Shown: piece by piece, positions 59,601 to 64,000 of the stretch
Numbering within the stretch: position 1 is the first letter of the stretch
Layout: the number at the start of each line of letters is the position of its first letter
Assembly: GCF_008831285.2 (NCBI RefSeq)
Contig: NC_045139.1
Coordinates: 8,092,204-8,156,203 of the forward strand
Direction of reading: 5' to 3'
Length of the DNA: 64,000 nucleotides
Origin: Nymphaea colorata
Taxonomy: Eukaryota > Streptophyta > Magnoliopsida > Nymphaeales > Nymphaeaceae
Translations under genes and position numbers: made by a program
The notes under the pieces: generated by a model
The model's database searches: none
Told to the model about the DNA's origin: nothing
The model's input: only the letters and a program-made list of their open reading frames with translations

Positions 59601-60632
59601 TGAACTTTACCATTCATATGATCATCTCGAAATTTAAAAGAGTTTGAAAAGCTTAAGAGATGCTTCAAATAGCCCTTTTGCAAATCTTTGTACAATTTCA
59701 TCTCTAAAATAAACCAAAATTTAAGGTGTCCTTTTCCTTGTTAGATCAATCTGATAGTATATATTGTTAGCCCATGAAATAGTTGTAGAGGTCCAACCTT
59801 TTCATCCCCAAGTTTGAATCCCACATATACCAAGGGTGAATATCTAATGGTTTTGCACCCAAGTGGATCAAATAGTAATCCCAAATCTAAATTTAATAAA
59901 GACTTTTGGTATCTTTATAGATCTATGCATGAAGTGATAGAGTGCACCTCAACCATTTTGTTGCCTTGGATCATAATCTTTTAGATTGAACTATCATAAG
60001 TACATTAACTCAATTAAAATGAAACTTACTAAAGACAAGTTTGATTGCCCTTAGTAGTGCTTCAAAAATGCACTCACATCATAGAACCTAGTGAACAAAA
60101 CCGACTTCATTTTCCTTCAACAAAACCGACTTCATTTTCCTTCACTCTCTTCATTTGAATTCTTATATGAACTTTCTTGAATTGTGTTTAATTGTCTTCG
60201 GTGCGACGAATCAAGAGAACTGTAAAGATGTTATAATACTGAACTTGCAACCGATCTTATTAAAAACACATACAAGCGAATTTCAAACTACTTTCATATT
60301 GCATATATAATAAGTGAATTACATGCGACTCGAATCGGGGATGCTTGACATCGTTATAAACGAAAGCTAGCGCTTCCACATGGGGTTTGACAGTCACAAC
60401 TTCTCCATCAACGTTTGGAATCGTGCATGCAAGAAGTAGCAATTTAGGCCCTTCTCCTAAAACCCCTCTCCGAAATCATCCTCTCTTTCCTCCCTCCGGT
60501 TCTCCTTTCCGTCTGCCCAATCCATCCCCATCATAAGCCAAACGAGCGAGAGGGATTCCTAATTCATATCTGAAGATTTCTAGGGCACAAGGGACACCGC
60601 CACATCGCAGTAGGTCTGGCAGAGAGAAGCCA
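59601..60632. other. Intergenic region and 5' leader of the proline-rich gene
   Basis: No gene seen. A perfect 25-bp tandem duplication (AACAAAACCGACTTCATT...) occupies 60094-60143. The last 200 bp are CT-rich (CTCTCCGAAATCATCCTCTC style) and probably the leader of the gene starting at 60633. Confidence 0.6.
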
Positions 60633-63600
60633 ATGGACGGCAGCAGCCTCCATCATCAGACGCAGAGGCACATGAGACCCATGGAGCAGCATCCTCCTCC
60701 TCCTCCACCGCCTCAGGGACCTTGGAACTCCCCCCAGTTCCAGTATCATCCGTCTCACCCTCCTCCTCCTCCTCCCTATCATCATTATCTTCACCATCAG
60801 CAGCAGCAGCTTCCGCAACCTCCCCAGCCCCAATGGGTTCCGCCTCCTGACCACCCGCAGATGCAGTTTGCGCACCCTCATCCGCCTCCTCCACCGCCGG
60901 GGCCGTCCCACTACGGTATCGGCTCGTACCCGCCTCCGCCGCACCACTACCCGCCTCCGCCTTCTCGGCCCTTGCCGCATCCCCAGGTTACTCAAATGTA
61001 TGGTCAACCGGATCAGGTGATAACCTTTTCGCTTGTTAGATTGCAGTGCCATGGCTGAATCATGCGCCTTTTTTTTTTCTTTTCAATATTGATGATGTCA
61101 ATGCTCTTCTTTCGGCGTCTTTTGTCTTCCTTGTTTGTTTGATTGGATCGAGCTATTTTTGATGTTCCACCTGATGAATTGCACAGTCTTTTCTGGGGCA
61201 CGCTAGAATTTGTGTTCCTTCTTCCACGTGCCAAGTGCCAACGTTTGTTTGATGCCTTCCTCTACATTCTCGTTAGGCTGTGTTTATAGACTGTGCCAAT
61301 CATTGTGACTTGATTGGATGGTCCTCCTTCATTTCTTGCTGTGTGGTTCTTGGTCCACCTGATCCAATGCTTCTTTATGTGAAATGATTGTGTCGAGGCA
61401 TAATAGCTGCACGACTTGTGGTATAAAGGTAACAAATATGTAGCCGTTGCAGATTATGTAGTTCACCTTCCGGTTTTACTTCTATTTCATTGTGTTCATT
61501 GTTTTCCATTCTCGAAGATGATGCTCTGATTTTTTCTGGCTTAAGGGACTCGCTGCGTGAATCTTTTGCACATTTAATGTTTTCTTGTTAATTGCTCCCA
61601 TACACAGAAAGTTATGTGTTTTTCACATGAAAATAGTTTACCGTAATTGGTACCACCATCCACTCACTGGACATAGTCCTTCACAGAACACGATAATGAC
61701 ATCTTCTTTCGGAGATCTTCTCCTTGTTTATATGCTTATAGTTCAATATAGTTGAACCAATTTTTGTGGAAAGCATTACTTTTCAATCATGTTTAACATA
61801 AACAGGTCTGTATAAATTTCTATACTCTTTTCTCCTAAAAAATGATGATAGAGAAAATTGAGTCAGAATAGTATTTGTTTGGTTGCATTGTCAAATGCTT
61901 TGGTTGAAATATCTTGAGAGAAGAGCTATTTGCAAAAAGCAAGGTGCAGTCATTCTTCTTGGTCCCTCTTTAAGAAAATTAATGTTCATGGCACACAAGA
62001 TTGTTGGTATCTGGACTGCAATATCGTAAAAATGGTACAGTAGTGAGCAAGTTTTAGTTCAATTTGAACTGCCTCTTGATAGTACCACGTATGGATCAAA
62101 GGTATCTTGATAGTATTATGTCTAATAGCGTGAATGCCTTGTATCCAACATACCTTGTGCATCAATTGTATCATTGTTGTTAGGGAAGATAAATTGTAGT
62201 TCTATTTACATTTGCTGATGGTTGGATGATTGAAGCTTATCCTTTTGTTATGCAGTAATGTTGCGGATGACTTAAGTTGCTACAAGCATATGACATAACT
62301 TATTTTGTGAAAATATTAAATTATGATTTTTGTTTGGTATATCATCTACTGCAACTTATGGATTGCTTGGGTTTTTAGTGTCATAATTTTCTGCTAAAAA
62401 GATATGCTATATGACGTCTAAATTATTTTTGATCCTAAGATTGTTTCATAGCACTCCCACTTATATACGGAAGTGGTTGGTTTCTATTTTATCTTATCAT
62501 TGTTTTCTTAGCTGCTAACATCTAGACAAAATGACCTTGATGTTTGTGTTATCTAAGATGTCAATATTCCCAAGAACTTACATTTAACTTATAAATACTT
62601 GCAGCCGTGGAGCAATTCTAGTTGGCCACAAAACCAATATCCAGGTACATTTGCTTCACTCTTTCTAAGATTGGTTGTTATTATGAATTACTTGGGGTGC
62701 GTTACTGAGATTGGTTATTATGGTGAATGGTTAGGGATGCTTTCAAAGCATGTTGGTAAGAATCTTTCTTGAAGTCAGTATGGTTGTATGCATCTTAATC
62801 CTGTAATACATAAATCTTCATATAATTGCAAAACAAGGAAATATGGATCAAGTACATGACTTTTGAAACTGTTGCTTTGCTTAGTCTGATTCACATGAAT
62901 TAGTTTGATGTTGGGAGTAGGTACTTCTTCTATACTCTAAACTATAACTGAAAATATTGGTTGGGCCATCCATCTTTTCCACTGGCAGGTGCATTTATAT
63001 TGACCTCTTATTCTTTATAATTTGTCAAAAGCTCTATTTATTCATTGATGTGCAACAACTTTTTCAAATTTTAACATGACAAATCTCTTGGTTGTTTTCT
63101 CACATATCATTCTTGTGTTGTCTTTTGCAAGGAAGCCTGCCAGAATCAAGAACTTTTGATTTCTTTTTCTTTTGAAAAAATGTTGAGAAATCTGGATGAG
63201 AATGGGATGAATGAGACAGTGAAATGTGAAAAAATTCTTGAAAATATAGAGAAAAAGGGAATTTTAGTAATTTGTCTTAAAAGTATAATAAGCCATGATG
63301 TTGCTTGTTCAAGAATTTATCTCAATATGGTCACTAAAAGTAGAGGAGGTAGGATGGGTAGTTGGTCAGATCTAGGATGGATCGTACATGAACAATAGTT
63401 GGAGTCTGTGGCTCTCCTAGGCTTACCTTATCTGGGACCCTTAGGGAAAAGGGGGTTCTTAGGAAAAATTGGGAATTCCCCCCCTTTTTTAACAATTCGA
63501 CAGTGTAAGATGTAGTATAATAAATATTAATATCATACATATATATCTTCCTGTTTTTTCCCACTCTTTGTCATATATATAAATAATATAATTTCCTCAA

Positions 63601-64000
63601 GTGGGTATCTTGCACTACCCGTGATGAATTATTTTATTAAAATAAGATTCATGGGTTCCATAAGCGAGCCCGTCCTTTTTCAAGTTGGTCAATGGCTCTG
63701 CCACATAGTTCTTCTGAATTGCAAATAGTACTCAAAATTCTCTGCTTTTGATTATTTAAAAAGTCACTTGATGAAAGTAGGTTATCTCCCCATCAATTCC
63801 ATAACTTCCACGATCTCTTCCCAAACTCAACATGAATCATTCAATTCATTTGGCTCTCACACTCAATTAAATTATTTATACTTATGGGCCAGTCCCATAT
63901 CTCTTTCTTAATGAGCCTACCCTCTCTTATTTGTTTGCATTCCAGGATATATAAACTGACACAAGAAAAGCGAGGATCTCTGGAGGGATCTTCTGACCAG
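60633..64000 (+). CDS. Proline-rich protein, partial (runs off the right edge)
   Basis: Exon 1 (60633-61016) encodes 128 residues: [20 protein letters not shown], then runs of Pro and His with [17 protein letters not shown] and [20 protein letters not shown]. The exon is read on the plus strand with the donor CAG|GTGATA. A 40-bp exon 2 (62605-62644) after TTGCAG encodes [15 protein letters not shown] possible exon 3 starts at 63946 after TTCCAG. In the frame set by exons 1 and 2 it meets TGA at 63957-63959, so either another small exon is missing, or the third exon is mispredicted. I do not know the family; many plant RNA-binding and splicing proteins have such heads. The low-complexity composition gives no function. 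Confidence 0.6.

Noticed and set aside
60564-61052. 162-codon Arg-rich minus-strand ORF and a Glu-rich one opposite the proline-rich exon
   Set aside because: Reverse-strand readings of Pro and His codon runs (CCN and CAN), so only shadows.

Overview
The window is nuclear DNA from a flowering plant. The evidence is spliced genes with GT-AG introns, long AT-rich intergenic DNA, many dinucleotide microsatellites, small TIR elements, an LTR element, a dead LINE, and plant-specific families (AGCVIII kinase, plastid PHT2;1 phosphate transporter, Suc_Fer-like protein). I cannot place it more precisely than angiosperm. Nothing looks bacterial or viral, and I see no CRISPR array, operon or rRNA gene.

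Layout. 1-2486 is repeat-rich flank and probably the 3' UTR of the first gene. 2487-13320 (minus) is an otubain-type deubiquitinase in eight coding exons. Its large introns hold a complete 3.3 kb LTR element (3459-6744), a (GT)n tract and a 1.1 kb TIR element (9637-10721). 14.7-18.1 kb is intergenic with a 28-bp tandem repeat, a Tourist-like TIR element (16376-16812) and an AT palindrome. 18154-23710 (plus) is a Suc_Fer/AIM32-like thioredoxin-fold protein in five exons. 23.7-31.6 kb is gene-poor. 31587-35306 (plus) is a universal-stress-protein gene in four exons, convergent with 37263-40911 (minus), an AGCVIII (D6PK/PVPK-1-like) protein kinase in two coding exons. 41-46.5 kb has no gene I recognise but contains a cluster of four CACGTG boxes. 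46493-51000 (minus) is the plastid phosphate transporter PHT2;1 in three exons, with a long CT repeat just upstream. 51-60.6 kb is intergenic, with a MITE (55988-56151) and a decayed L1-type LINE (57560-59600). From 60633 (plus) a proline-rich protein gene starts and runs off the right edge.

The genes do not form a pathway; they are ordinary housekeeping and signalling loci. Exon structures were built by hand from splice signals, reading phase and remembered family conservation; for the five complete genes every exon junction closes in phase. I found no convincing undescribed biological system. The items most worth a second look are the unrecognised cargo ORF in the small LTR element, the 72-bp duplication at the otubain N-terminus with a GC-AG intron, two TIR elements with UTR-like GC-rich cores, a MITE whose empty site is preserved in a neighbouring duplicate, and the orphan G-box cluster.
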